Shown: piece by piece, positions 24,848 through 37,074 of the stretch
Layout: each line of letters starts with the position of its first letter
Numbering within the stretch: position 1 is the first letter of the stretch
Source of the DNA: Apostichopus japonicus
Lineage: Eukaryota; Echinodermata; Holothuroidea; Aspidochirotida; Stichopodidae
NCBI RefSeq assembly: GCF_037975245.1
Contig: NC_092581.1
Span: 16,929,303 to 16,993,302, forward strand
Direction: 5' to 3'
Length of the DNA: 64,000 bases
Made by a program: the position numbers and the translations under genes
Notes under the pieces: model-generated
Database searches by the model: none
What the model was told of the DNA's origin: nothing
The model's input: only the letters and a program-made list of their open reading frames with translations

Positions 24848-25896
24848 GTCAAAATGGATTAGGTCCAGGCGGTGATACTTCAAGTGAAGAACCCGGTAGG
24901 TGCAAGATATGTGCTAATGTATACTGTAAATGTTATCATTGTTGTGTCGGGTTTGTTGACATCTGAATTGATTTATTGAGAGTCAAATATATCTCATTTT
25001 CATTTCCTTCTGTTTGATGTACTTTATGATCAAGTAAGAAAGTTTCATGTGATGGTTTTCTTGGTCTGCTGTTCTTCTTCTTCGTTAGGAACAGTTAACT
25101 TTATTTTCTTGTGAAAAATCTGCCTTTACCAACAATGTGATCATCTGTCAGATATGATCAATGGTCTGCTCTTTTTTGTAGTTAATACACTTCTTTGTAG
25201 TTATTGAAGCGGATATCAATTTTAATTTTCATATATAGTTATTGCTTGTTCTTCGTTAAGATGTTGTTCCACGATGCATATAATGTAATCTATGTTTGGT
25301 TTCAGAATCTGAGGAAGAGACTACTGATGAAGAGGAAGCTGAAGAAGAAGAAGAAGAGGAAGCTGAAGAAGAGGAAGCTGTAGAAGAGGAAGCTGAAGAA
25401 CCGGAAGTTGAAGAAGAGGAATCTGAGGAACAGGCAGATGAAGAAGAGGAAGCTGGAGAAGATACTGTTAATGTTGGAGGTAGACAGCTGTTTTGTTTTT
25501 AAGTTAAAATGACCTCATTAAACGAGAACGCTCTCGATTAATTTTGAATAATTTTGTATCACATTGTCTTAAAAACGGGTGTGTAAAATTAGAATGAATA
25601 CTTTTTAAAGTAGAGGCCAGCGCATAATAAAATTCAACCAGTTCGGCAAATGCATAGATCTTATTCTTCGTATTTATAAGTGATTATCATAGGTAACATA
25701 AGTATTAGCATTAAATTTGTTTGTTCAGTGAACATGTTTTTAATTACAAAAATGATGATTTATGACATTAACTATCGTTTCGCCATATTCACTTTGGGGT
25801 AACTCTATTACTTAACCTTGAATTCGGAAAAACAGAAGATATATTATTACAATTCTATTTCACCTTCATTCTCTACAGCTGCTCCTCCCTCCGGCG
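24848..25896 (+). CDS. Array 1 unit 16: exons A, B (58 codons), C
   Basis: Exons are A 24848-24895, B 25306-25479 (174 nt) and C 25879-25896. Exon B shares AVEEEAEEPE with unit 14, supporting a two-unit duplication (13-14 related to 15-16). Confidence 0.73.
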
Positions 25897-26163
25897 GTAA
25901 GTAGTCAATGTTAAGCCAAAAGTCCGTATGATTAATGTTCATCGCATGCCAGTTCACCAAACATTTTATCATTTTAAAGCTTATAAAGCAAATACAAACC
26001 GGTTTTCGGTATACACTTTAGAGACTATATCAATATCGTCATTCAATCAAGACAAGTGATGCCACTCTTGCTTATTTAGTTGCTATGAATTACCAAAAGC
26101 ATATATTCATCTGAACTAGTTTGCTGTTTAAAGTGACCTTCTTTACATTTTCTTTTCATTTAG

Positions 26164-27197
26164 GTCAAAATGGATTAGGTCCAGGCGGTGATACTTCAAG
26201 TGAAGAACCCGGTAGGTGCAAGATATGTGCTAATGTATACTGTAAATGTTATCATTGTTGTGTCGGGTTTGTTGACATCTGAATTGATTTATTGAGAGTC
26301 AAATATATCTCATTTTCATTTCCTTCTGTTTGATGTACTTTATGATCAAGTAAGAAAGTTTCATGTGATGGTTTTCTTGGTCTGCTGTTCTTCTTCTTCG
26401 TTAGGAACAGTTAACTTTATTTTCTTGTGAAAAATCTGCCTTTACCAACAATGTGATCATCTGTCAGATATGATCAATGGTCTGCTCTTTTTTGTAGTTA
26501 ATAAACTTCTTTGTAGTTATGGAAGCGGATATCAATTTTAATTTTCATATATAGTTATTGCTTGTTCTTCGTTAAGATGTTGTTCCACGATGCATATAAT
26601 GTAATCTATGTTTGGTTTCAGAATCTGAGGAAGAGACTACTGATGAAGAGGAAGCTGAAGAAGAAGAAGAAGAGGAAGCTGAAGAAGAGGAAGCTGAAGA
26701 ACCGGAAGTTGAAGAAGAGGAATCTGAGGAACAGGCAGATGAAGAAGAGGAAGCTGGAGAAGATACTGTTAATGTTGGAGGTAGACAGCTGTTTTGTTTT
26801 TAAGTTAAAATGACCTCATTTAACGAGAACGCTCTCGATTAATTTTGAATAATTTTGTATCACATTGTCTTAAAAACGGGTGTGTAAAATTAGAATGAAT
26901 ACTTTTTAAAGTAGAGGCCAGCGCATAATAAAATTCAACCAGTTCGGCAAATGCATAGATCTTATTCTTCGTATTTATAAGTGATTATCATAGGTAACAT
27001 AAGTATTAGCATTAAATTTGTTTGTTCAGTGAACATGTTTTTAATTACAAAAATGATGATTTATGACATTAACTATCGTTTCGCCATATTCACTTTGGGG
27101 TAACTCTATTACTTAACCTTGAATTCGGAAAAACAGAAGATATATTATTACAATTCTATTTCACCTTCATTCTCTACAGCTGCTCCTCCCTCCGGCG
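26164..27197 (+). CDS. Array 1 unit 17: exons A, B (53 codons), C
   Basis: Exons are A 26164-26211, B 26622-26780 (159 nt) and C 27180-27197. Exon B peptide matches unit 8. The intron base change ttatggaagc (near 26520) is unique. Confidence 0.73.
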
Positions 27198-27464
27198 GTA
27201 AGTAGTCAATGTTAAGCCAAAAGTCCGTATGATTAATGTTCATCGCATGCCAGTTCAACAAACATTTTATCATTTTAAAGCTTATAAAGCAAATACAAAC
27301 CGGTTTTCGGTATACACTTTAGAGACTATATCAATATCGTCATTCAATCAAGACAAGTGATGCCACTCTTGCTTATTTAGTTGCTATGAATTACCAAAAG
27401 CATATATTCATCTGAACTAGTTTGCTGTTTAAAGTGACCTTCTTTACATTTTCTTTTCATTTAG

Positions 27465-28495
27465 GTCAAAATGGATTAGGTCCAGGCGGTGATACTTCAA
27501 GTGAAGAACCCGGTAGGTGCAAGATATGTGCTAATGTATACTGTAAATGTTATCATTGTTGTGTCGGGTTTGTTGACATCTGAATTGATTTATTGAGAGT
27601 CAAATATATCTCATTTTCATTTCCTTCTGTTTGATGTACTTTATGATCAAGTAAAAAAGTTTCATGAGATGGTTTTCGTGGTCTGCTGTTCTTCTTCTTC
27701 GTTAGGAACAGTTAACTTTATTTTCTTGTGAAAAATCTGCCTTTACCAACAATGTGATCATCTGTCAGATATGATCAATGGTCTGCTCTTTTTTGTAGTT
27801 AATAAACTTCTTTGTAGTTATTGAAGCGGATATCAATTTTAATTTTTATATATAGTTATTGCTTGTTCTTCGTTAAAATGTTGTTCCACGATGCATATAA
27901 TGTAATCTATGTTTGGTTTCAGAATCTGAGGAAGAGACTACTGATGAAGAGGAAGCTGAAGAAGAAGAAGAGGAAGCTGAAGAAGAGGAAGCTGAAGAAC
28001 CGGAAGTTGAAGAAGAGGAATCTGAGGAACAGGCAGATGAAGAAGAGGAAGCTGGAGAAGATACTGTTAATGTTGGAGGTAGACAGCTGTTTTGTTTTTA
28101 AGTTAAAATGACCTCATTTAACGAGAACGCTCTCGATTAATTTTGAATAATTTTGTATCACATTGTCTTAAAAACGGGTGTGTAAAATTAGAATGAATAC
28201 TTTTTAAAGTAGAGGCCAGCGCATAATAAAATTCAACCAGTTCGGCAAATGCATAGATCTTATTCTTCGTATTTATAAGTGATTATCATAGGTAACATAA
28301 GTATTAGCATTAAATTTGTTTGTTCAGTGAACATGTTTTTAATTACAAAAATGATGATTTATGACATTAACTATCGTTTCGCCATATTCACTTTGGGGTA
28401 ACTCTATTACTTAACCTTGAATTCGGAAAAACAGAAGATATATTATTACAATTCTATTTCACCTTCATTCTCTACAGCTGCTCCTCCCTCCGGCG
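27465..28495 (+). CDS. Array 1 unit 18: exons A, B (52 codons), C
   Basis: Exons are A 27465-27512, B 27923-28078 (156 nt) and C 28478-28495. Exon B is one Glu codon shorter than in unit 17. Confidence 0.73.
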
Positions 28496-28762
28496 GTAAG
28501 TAGTCAATGTTAAGCCAAAAGTCCGTATGATTAATGTTCATCGCATGCCAGTTCACCAAACATTTTATCATTTTAAAGCTTATAAAGCAAATACAAACCG
28601 GTTTTCGGTATACACTTTAGAGACTATATCAATATCGTCATTCAATCAAGACAAGTGATGCCACTCATGCTTATTTAGTTGCTATGAATTACCAAAAGCA
28701 TATATTCATCTGAACTAATTTGCTGTTTGAAGTGACCTTCTTTACATTTTCTTTTCATTTAG

Positions 28763-30033
28763 GTCAAAATGGATTAGGTCCAGGCGGTGATACTTCAAGT
28801 GAAGAACCCGGTAGGTGCAAGATATGTGCTAATGTATACTGTAAATGTTATCATTGTTGTGTCGGGTTTGTTGACATCTGAATTGATTTATTGAGAGTCA
28901 AATATATCTCATTTTCATTTCCTTCTGTTTGATGTACTTTATGATCAAGTAGAAAAGTTTCATGAGATGGTTTTCGTGGTCTGCTGTTCTTCTTCTTCGT
29001 TAGGAACAGTTAACTTTATTTTCTTGTGAAAAATCTGCCTTTACCAACAATGTGATCATCTGTCAGATATGATCAATGGTCTGCTCTTTTTTGTAGTTAA
29101 TAAACTTCTTTGTTGTTATTGAAGCGGATATCAATTTTAATTTTCATATATAGTTATTGCTTGTTCTTCGTTAAGATGTTGTTCCACGATGCATATAATG
29201 TAATCTATGTTTGGTTTCAGAATCTGAGGAAGAGACTACTGATGAAGAGGAAGCTGAAGAAGAGGAAGCTGAAGAAGAGGAAGCTGAAGAACCGGAAGTT
29301 GAAGAAGATGAATCTGAGGAACAGGCAGATGAAGAAGAGGAAGCTGGAGAAGATACTGTTAATGTTGGAGGTAGACAGCTGTTGTGTTTTTTAAGTTAAA
29401 ATAACCTCATTAAACGAAAACGCTCTCGATCAATTTTGAATAATTTTGTATCACATTGTCTTAAAAACGGGTGTGTAAAATTGGAACTAGTTTGCTGTTT
29501 AAATAGACTTTCTTTACATTTTCTTTTCATTTAGACATCTTAATTGATCTATTGAGAATCAAATTTATCTCATTTTCATTTCCGTCTGTTTGTTGTACTT
29601 TATGATGTAGTAAAATAGTTTCATATGATGGTTTTCGTCGACTGTCATTCTTCTTATTCTTCTACATTAGCAACAGTAAATTTTATTTTCTTGCCAAATA
29701 TCTGCCTTTAGCAACAATGTGGACATCTGTCAGATATGATCGTTGGTCTTCTCTTTTGTATTCAATTTTAACTTCTTTTGTTGTTAAGTCAGCGGATATC
29801 AGTTTTAATTTTATTATATATCGTCATTCAATAATTTAAAGAAAAACTGATGTCTTTTGTGCTTATTTAGTTGCTTTTTTCCAAATAAATGATGATTTAA
29901 TTACATTAACTATCGTTTTGCCATAATAAATTGGGGGTAACTCTATTACCTAACCTTAATTCGGAGGAAAAGAAGATATATTCGTCTAAATCTATTTTAC
30001 CTTAACTTTTTACAGCTGCTCCTCCTTCCGGTG
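28763..30033 (+). CDS. Array 1 unit 19: exons A, B (50 codons), diverged C
   Basis: Exons are A 28763-28810, B 29221-29370 (150 nt) and C 30016-30033. Exon B has EDESEEQ in place of EEESEEQ. The next C exon lies 645 nt away instead of 399 and has two silent changes, still coding AAPPSG with a gtaagt donor. Between B and C lies a scrambled remnant of another unit, including an exon A acceptor (ttttcatttag ending at 29534) with exon A itself deleted. Confidence 0.65.
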
Positions 30034-30181
30034 GTAAGTAGTCAATGTTAATCCCAAAGTCCGTCGAAGTAAAGATGATCGCAAGGCATTTCACCAATAC
30101 CTACTCATATATAGCTATTGCATGTTCTCCGTAATGAAGACGTTCAACGCTAAATATAGTGTAATCTTTGTTTTGTTTCAG

Positions 30182-30226
30182 AATCTGAGGATGAGACCAC
30201 TGAAGAAAATATTGGTAATATCGGAG
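30182..30226 (+). pseudogene. Decayed exon B with lost donor site
   Basis: After tttgtttcag the sequence codes ESEDETTEENIGNIG, clearly a 15-codon relative of exon B without the poly-Glu block. The donor is destroyed: GGAG is followed by att instead of gta, and reading on gives Asp then TAG. It is the edge copy of array 1. It is either skipped or, if included, would end the protein here. Confidence 0.6.
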
Positions 30227-30953
30227 ATTAGCAGTTCTTCTTTTTGAGTAAACCTCAATTGTTTATAAAATGATAATATTCATTTTAATCAAATCTTGAC
30301 ATATGCAAATTATTATATGTCAGAAATCAAAATTATGTTGATTGCTTTTATCAACAAATTGAGAAATCTTTCAAAATACGAAAATAGCAGTCGATTTTCT
30401 GACATGCATTTCACTCCACTTTTTGGTCAATAGTTTATTGCTTTCTGAAATATACGAATTGCATTGATGATTAATTTTTCTGGAAAACATGAGTGACCTG
30501 TCCGTTTGTCTTGATAAAACAACGGTGTATGCCAACATTGCGATCTACATCAAGTTCACTAATTGTTCTTAATTCGTAGTCAATCCCTTAAAATCTACGA
30601 GAACGGAGAACAAGATTGGTTTTATTTCCTTGCAGTATGCAAATTACCAATTTAATTAATTTTTTGAATCATCATCTATCAGACCGGACAATGTTTTGTT
30701 ATTTTCTTCATTATCGTCTATGAATTTTTTAACAGATGTTCACCTTGCAATATTGTTGAATTTACGAGCAAATATATAGTTCTTAGTTTATGAAAAGTCT
30801 TTACTGTTTGACATTAAATATTCACGTTTGCAATGATATAATACTTTTTTTTTTGGTTTCGATTCACTTTGTATTGGTATTGTATATTATTATGCTTATC
30901 ACATTTCGAAATTTTAAGAAAGTTTTTATCTTTTTTATTATTAATGTATAAAG
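30227..30953. other. Non-repeated intron-like sequence
   Basis: AT-rich, with no supported coding sequence and no recognisable unit remnants. It separates the decayed exon B from exon H1. Confidence 0.5.
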
Positions 30954-30974
30954 GAGATGAAGATCTAGGTGAAG
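30954..30974 (+). CDS. Single microexon H1 (21 nt, acidic)
   Basis: Acceptor attaatgtataaag, donor gtacgg. Phase 1-1, coding GDEDLGE with the split Gly. Acidic-glycine composition and phase match the gene, but the acceptor has a weak pyrimidine tract. Confidence 0.5.
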
Positions 30975-31227
30975 GTACGGTCATTTGTTTATATAAAGGT
31001 TTAAGAACTTAACTTGATGATTTTGAACATTCGTAAATTAATTAGATGGTTGTAACAGTGTTAAATATAACTTTATATGTTTGGTATATACTTTAATGTT
31101 TGGGTATAAAAGAGAGTTTTAACTAAGACGATTCTTAAACGTTTAAATTGTGTTTATTTCTTCTTGTTTTTCATTTGTACCAACGGTTTACGTCACTGTT
31201 GATTTTTTTCTTTGTTAACATACGCAG

Positions 31228-31251
31228 ACAATAATGGTCAGAATTCCTCAG
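31228..31251 (+). CDS. Single microexon H2 (24 nt)
   Basis: Acceptor tacgcag after a T-rich stretch, donor gtaatg. Phase 1-1, coding DNNGQNSS. The GQN core recalls exon A, and the Asn/Ser content anticipates the second array. Confidence 0.55.
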
Positions 31252-31628
31252 GTAATGTACTTAGTGTTCAACTGCTATTTATTTCCGCGGAAGGTATATG
31301 TAGAAACAGTGTTTAAACCTTTACGTGAAATGATACGTATGCCAGTAACAATACCAAGCACATTTTCTGTTTATGAGGAACATGTTGTCTCTTCGGTGTG
31401 TTGCTATCATCATTCAAGAGGAAGCTGATATGCAATTATCATTTGAATATCATTTGAATATTTTAACATTCTTTAATACTAGAATGAAACACTTTTATGT
31501 ATTCCTTTTCGTGAAGTTGAGGTTTTCATGGAGTGCACCTTTGTTAGAACAATTGTTGTTGATTGGCAATTTATTTTATGTCATTTTCATTCGCATTATT
31601 CATTTAATGTGTTCTTCTCTCCCTCCAG

Positions 31629-31646
31629 ACGACAATACACCATCAG
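31629..31646 (+). CDS. Single microexon H3 (18 nt)
   Basis: Acceptor ttctctccctccag is strong; donor gttcgt is weak. Phase 1-1, coding DDNTPS, similar in flavour to exon E. Confidence 0.42.
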
Positions 31647-32100
31647 GTTCGTTTAGGCCTATGCAATTTCACGAGGAAAACATAACAAGAAACTTCACAT
31701 ATCTGCAATTTAATGTTAATTTCACAATGTCCAGCTATATCTTTATTTAAATGATAACATATTTCGTGTCAGATTTGTAAAATACCCACAACATGAAAAA
31801 GTATTTCAATAAAATGCTTACTTTGATGTGGGTGTTGCGTGATAGACATTACTCTGAACGGCGATAAGGCTTATTTTAAATAATTGTGTTTGTTCGTGTT
31901 TATTTTGAAACATGTTTATTTGTTATATATTATCATTCTCTTCTTCAGAAACGTAGCTTACAGATTTTTTTTTTTTGCATGGCGTTACCATTATGCTTAT
32001 ATGCAGTAGATCGCACGCTTATTTGCTGAAAATATCGCTTGCAAATCAATTTGTTTATATCAAAATATAATTCTCTTTTTTATATTTTTCTCTGAATCTT
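31647..32100. other. Intron-like sequence before array 2
   Basis: No exon or repeat that I can support. Array 2 homology begins near 32114 (gggggaaacattttttt). Confidence 0.5.
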
Positions 32101-32808
32101 GCACTTAATCATTCGCGGGGGAAACATTTTTTTGCAAAGCTGTATCAATAAACGGTTTCATGAAAACAGGAAGCATTTATAGTAATCATTAGATATTCAT
32201 GACCAAGTGACCATAGATTATAATCTGAAACAATCGATGTTAAAAAATGTATTCAAATTGGGATTACTAAAAGGTAAATATTTTGGTTATTAACTATTTA
32301 ATAAGTATTCTTATTAATTCTTTAATAAGAATTATTCAATTATTACTGAAAGCTCATTAAATTCTTTCTTGTCATATTCATATGAAGGACAAAAACAAAA
32401 TTGTCCAAATCGTATAACTTCGTTAAGAAATTTAATTTGGATATTGCATATTTCAAAAGAAACGATGTCCTGACAGAAAAGTTGTTAGTTTTAGAGGTGA
32501 TCAGAGATTTCATCTGAGCCTCTTTGGACTTGCAACTTACATGGCGGTTCACAAGTTGCGTTTGATATTTTGGTGATTGTTATGTGGCATTCTTTATACA
32601 TTCATTCTGTTAGCCAATGGCCAACTTGTAAGATAGGTTATAACAATATTCATTCTAAAACTTTCTGAAATTAAAGTAGTAATGAAGACAGTAAAACAAT
32701 ACCGAGTAAGACAGGATCAATGATTTGAAGCCCGAAACAGATGCAGTTCATAAGTTTATTCAAATGAAAGTTGCTCAATTTAAATATTTTTATTTGCATT
32801 CAATCAAG

Positions 32809-33040
32809 GTAACCAAGGAGGTAACCAAGGAGGTACGTTTCCCTTTGTTTTCTTTTTCTTCTTCTCTTACTATTAATATAGTTGTCAATGTTTTAAGATG
32901 TCATGTGCTATATAATATGGTTCATTGTGAAAATAATCGCCAACACTTACGAATATATTCTAAAGTTGTTTTGTCAAGTTTTCGAGTGTCTAGTACTTTC
33001 AGTCACTATTACGCTAAAGTCAAAATCTGGAACAGTGTCC
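32809..33040 (+). CDS. Array 2 truncated unit 0: exon F and possible G
   Basis: Exon F is 32809-32832 (24 nt): acceptor attcaatcaag, donor gtacgt, coding GNQGGNQG, itself an internal 12-nt duplication. Possible exon G is 33020-33040 (21 nt): acceptor acgctaaag, donor gtgagt, coding VKIWNSV. G keeps the 1-1 phase but ends in C rather than G and has an atypical composition, so it is doubtful. Confidence 0.5.
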
Positions 33041-33468
33041 GTGAGTAGTAACCTGTTCGTCACTTATGTTTTTAGAATGTAATTATGCCCGACATTTCCT
33101 TCGAACTTCTCTTACGTGTCATAGATGGGGTTAGTATCATGGTAAAAACAGAATAAACATTTGTCCGAAAATCTTGAATTCTAAACCACTGTAGGAGTTG
33201 GTGGACCTAATGAAGAGATAACTTTCTGTAATAAAAGTAGTAGTAGATTCACAGGAGAAACATTTTTTTGCAAAGCTGTATCAATAAACGGTTTTATGAA
33301 AACAGGAAGCATTTATAGGAAACATTAAATATTCACGAACAAGTGACCATAGATTATATTCTGAAACAATCGATGTTAAAAAATGTATTCAAATTGGGAT
33401 TACTAAAAGGTAAATATTTTGGTTTCTGTTCAATCAGTTTTAGTTCCATGTTTTTACGGGAAACTAAT

Positions 33469-33498
33469 TAATTATTTAATATGATTATTAAATAATTA
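33469..33498 (+). promoter_or_regulatory. Intronic hairpin upstream of exon D
   Basis: 13-bp arms TAATTATTTAATA and TATTAAATAATTA with loop TGAT, ending 39 nt before exon D1. Kept in units 2 and 3 and degraded in later units. Confidence 0.6.
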
Positions 33499-33536
33499 CT
33501 AAAAGCTCATGAAATTCTTTCTTGTCTGTATTTCAG

Positions 33537-35054
33537 GAGGAAACATCGGTGAGTTGGTATTCTGTAAATCATTAAGATTTACAGAATAGGTCTTTTGCTA
33601 CACTTCTGTAGTCTATTATCCATTAATCAATTTGAAAATCAAATCAAAAGCTCTTTGTAGTTATCTTTTAGAAAGTCAGAATGGTTTAGACAGTTTGGGA
33701 AGGTTGTTTTCAAAACCATACCTTCCTTTGAAGTGTTATATTTACATGAAGGACAAAAACACTATTTGCCAAATCGTATAACTTCGTTGAGAAATTTAAA
33801 ATGTATATTGTTAGTATTTATTTATATGATTTTTTTATGGGAACGATTACTTTAGATCGGTTTCTAAGTTGATACCGTAAATTTAGGGAAAATTTTCGAT
33901 TGAATATTTCGGCATGCTGAATTCGGAAATTCATCACAAGAGGAGAGGTGTGTTTATTACTCCAATTTTCTGAATACAATCTAAAGGGAAACTTAAAATG
34001 TACTTGAATAGTTCCCATATGGATTTCATCATTTGCATTTTCAAAAATAACGGAAGGTATACGTTTGGTTTTGTATCCTAAAAGCCCAACAATATATATT
34101 GCAAATAATACTGTGGTAGCTTTTGAAATCGCGGAGCTTAAATGCTAATAGTTTGTTCTTTCAATATTCATATCTTTCTTCAGCTGTTCTCTTCTGTCAA
34201 TGAAGACCAAATATCTAATGCAAATCACTTTAACTGATATCAACTATTGTTTTAAATACAGGAAATAGTGATACTATTAGGACAACACCACAATCAGGAG
34301 GTAAATATATTTCTATTATTTTTGGTGTCCTGTTTGGCATTTTGAGATATTCCTTTAAGGTATAATCGCGAGAACGTTATACGGCATTAATTTAATAAAT
34401 ATTCCTTTCAAGGTATATAAACGAAATATCTTGTTCCATTATAGTTTTATTGCTATTTTGCATATTTCAAAAGAAACGATGTCCTGACAGAAAAGTTGTT
34501 AGTTTTAGAGGTGATCAGAGATTTCATCTGAGCCTCTTTGGACTTGCAACTTACATGGCGGTTCACAAGTTGCGTTTGATATTTTGGTGATTGTTATGTG
34601 GCATTCTTTATACATTCATTCTGTTAGCCAATGGCCAACTTGTAAGATAGGTTATAACAATATTCATTCTAAAACTTTCTGAAATTAAAGTAGTAATGAA
34701 GACAGTAAAACAATACCGAGTAAGACAGGATCAATGATTTGAAGCCCGAAACAGATGCAGTTCATAAGTTTATTCAAATGAAAGTTGCTCAATTTAAATA
34801 TTTTTATTTGCATTCAATCAAGGTAACCAAGGAGGTAACCAAGGAGGTACGTATCCCTTTGTTTTCTTTTTCTTCTTCTCTTACTATTAATATAGTTGTC
34901 AATGTTTTAAGATGTCATGTGCTATATAATATGGTTCATTGTGAAAATAATCGCCAACACTTACGAATATATTCTAAAGTTGTTTTGTCAAGTTTTCGAG
35001 TGTCTAGTACTTTCAGTCACTATTACGCTAAAGTCAAAATCTGGAACAGTCTCC
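33537..35054 (+). CDS. Array 2 unit 1: exons D, E, F, (G)
   Basis: Exons are D 33537-33548, E 34262-34300, F 34823-34846 and possible G 35034-35054. D is 12 nt: acceptor ctgtatttcag, donor gtgagt, coding GGNI. E is 39 nt: acceptor tttaaatacag, donor gtaaat, coding GNSDTIRTTPQSG. F codes GNQGGNQG. All are phase 1-1. Gly/Asn/Gln/Thr content suggests a flexible extracellular or matrix-like segment, which is inference only. Confidence 0.65.
33559..33587 (+). promoter_or_regulatory. Intronic hairpin next to the exon D donor
   Basis: Perfect 12-bp arms ATTCTGTAAATC and GATTTACAGAAT around loop ATTAA, starting 11 nt after the end of the 12-nt exon D. The same hairpin follows every exon D in the window (for example 35573-35601 and 62242-62270). 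A role in recognition of the tiny exon is inferred. Confidence 0.7.
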
Positions 35055-35550
35055 GTGAGTAGTAACCTGTTCGTCACTTATGTTTTTAGAATGTAATTAT
35101 GCCCGACATTTCCTTCGAACTTCTCTTACGTGTCATAGATGGGGTTAGTATCATGGTAAAAACAGAATAAACATTTGTCCGAAAATCTTGAATTCTAAAC
35201 CACTGTAGGAGTTGGTGGACCTAATGAAGAGATAACTTTCTGTAATAAAAGTAGTAGTAGATTCACAGGAGAAACATTTTTTTGCAAAGCTGTATCAATA
35301 AACGGTTTTATGAAAACAGGAAGCATTTATAGGAAACATTAAATATTCACGAACAAGTGACCATAGATTATATTCTGAAACAATCGATGTTAAAAAATGT
35401 ATTCAAATTGGGATTACTAAAAGGTAAATATTTTGGTTTCTGTTCAATCAGTTTTAGTTCCATGTTTTTACGGGAAACTAATTAATTATTTAATATGATT
35501 ATTAAATAATTACTAAAAGCTCATGAAATTCTTTCTTGTCTGTATTTCAG

Positions 35551-37074
35551 GAGGAAACAACGGTGAGTTGGTATTCTGTAAATCATTAAGATTTACAGAA
35601 TAGGTCTTTTGCTACACTTCTGTAGTCGATTATCTATTAATCAATTTGAAAATCAAATCAAAAGCTTTTTGTAGTTATCTTTTAAAAAGTCAGAATGGAT
35701 TAGACAGTTTGGGATGGTTGTTTTCAAACCATACCTTCCTTTGAAGTGTCATATTTACATGAAGGACAAAAACACTATTTGCCAAATCGTATAACTTCGT
35801 TGAGAAATTTAAAATGTATATTGTTAGTATTTATTTATATGATTTTTTTTTTATGGGAACGATTACTTTAGATCGGTTTCTAAGTTGATACCGTAAATTT
35901 AGGGAAAATTTTCGATTGAATATTTCGGCATGCTGAATTCGGAAATTCATCACAAGAGGAGAGGTGTGTTTATTACTCCAATTTTCTGAATACAATCTAA
36001 AGGGAAACTTAAAATGTACTTGAATAGTTCCCATATGGATTTCATCATTTGCATTTTCAAAAATAATGGAAGGTATACGTTTGGTTTTGTATCCTAAAAG
36101 CCCAACAATATATATTGCAAATAATACTGTGGTAGCTTTTGAAATCGCGGAGCTTAATTGCTAATATTTTTTTCTTTCAATATTCATATCTTTCTTCAGC
36201 TGTTCTCTTCTGTCAATGAAGACCAAATATCTAATGCAAATCACTTTAACTGATATCAACTATTGTTTTAAATACAGGAAATAGTGATACTATTAGGACA
36301 ACACCACAATCAGGAGGTAAATATATTTCTATTATTTTTGGTGTCCTGTTTGGCATTTTGAGATATTCCTTTAAGGTATAATCGCGAGAACGTTATACGG
36401 CATTAATTTAATAAATATTCCTTTCAAGGTATATAAACGAAATATCTTGTTCCATTATAGTGGTATTACTATTTTGCATATTTCCAAAGAAACGATGTCC
36501 TGACAGAAAAGTTGTTAGTTTTAGAGGTGATCAGAGATTTCATCTGAGCCTCTTTGGACTTGCAACCTACATGGCGGTTCACAAGTTGCGTTTGATATTT
36601 TGGTGATTGTTATGTGGCATTCTTTATACATTCATTCTGTTAGCCAATGGCCAACTTGTAAGATAAGTTATAACAATATTCATTCTAAAACTTTCTCAAG
36701 TAAAAGTAGTTATGAAGACAGTAAAACAATACCGAGTAAGACAGGATCAATGATTTGAAGCCGGAAACAGATGCAGTTCATAAGTTTATTCAAATGAAAG
36801 TTGCTCAAGTTAAATATTTTTATTTCCATTAAATCAAGGTAACCAAGGAGGTAACCAAGATGGTACGTATCCCTTTGTTTTCTTTTTCTTCTTCTTATAC
36901 TTTTAAAATGGTTGTCAATGTTTTAAGATGTCATGTGCTATATAATGAGATGGTTCATTGTGAAAATAATCACCAACTCTTACGAATATATTCTAAAGTT
37001 TGTTTTGTCATGTTATCGAGTGTCTAGTACTTTCAGTCACTATTACGCTAAAGTCAAAATCTGGAACAGTGTCC
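35551..37074 (+). CDS. Array 2 unit 2: exons D, E, F, (G)
   Basis: Exons are D 35551-35562 (GGNN, from AAC in place of ATC), E 36278-36316 (DTIRTTPQSG), F 36839-36862 (NQGGNQD) and possible G 37054-37074. Confidence 0.64.

Larger units (their letters stand above)
1..29400 (+). repeat. Tandem array 1: about 1.24-kb three-exon cassettes, 19 copies
   Basis: The sequence at 1 recurs at about 1236, 2471, 3706 and so on. Units 1-7 differ by only a handful of substitutions. Period is 1,235-1,236 bp where exon B is 93 nt, and grows by the exon B expansion (for example about 1,420 bp for unit 9) or by the transposon (about 4,019 bp between units 12 and 13). Introns run about 410 nt (A-B), 399 nt (B-C) and 267 nt (C-A). 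Apart from exons A, B and C, the introns contain nothing coding that I can support. Confidence 0.95.

Noticed and set aside
1-29400. Non-coding satellite DNA or a CRISPR-like array as explanation of the tandem repeats
   Set aside because: Unit length of 1.2-2.0 kb with conserved splice sites and frame-preserving exons fits gene-internal duplication; there are no short repeats with unique spacers.
31234-31750. Overlapping plus-strand frames of 64 and 125 codons
   Set aside because: They run across exons H2 and H3 and their introns, start without context, and match no family; T-rich intron composition explains them.
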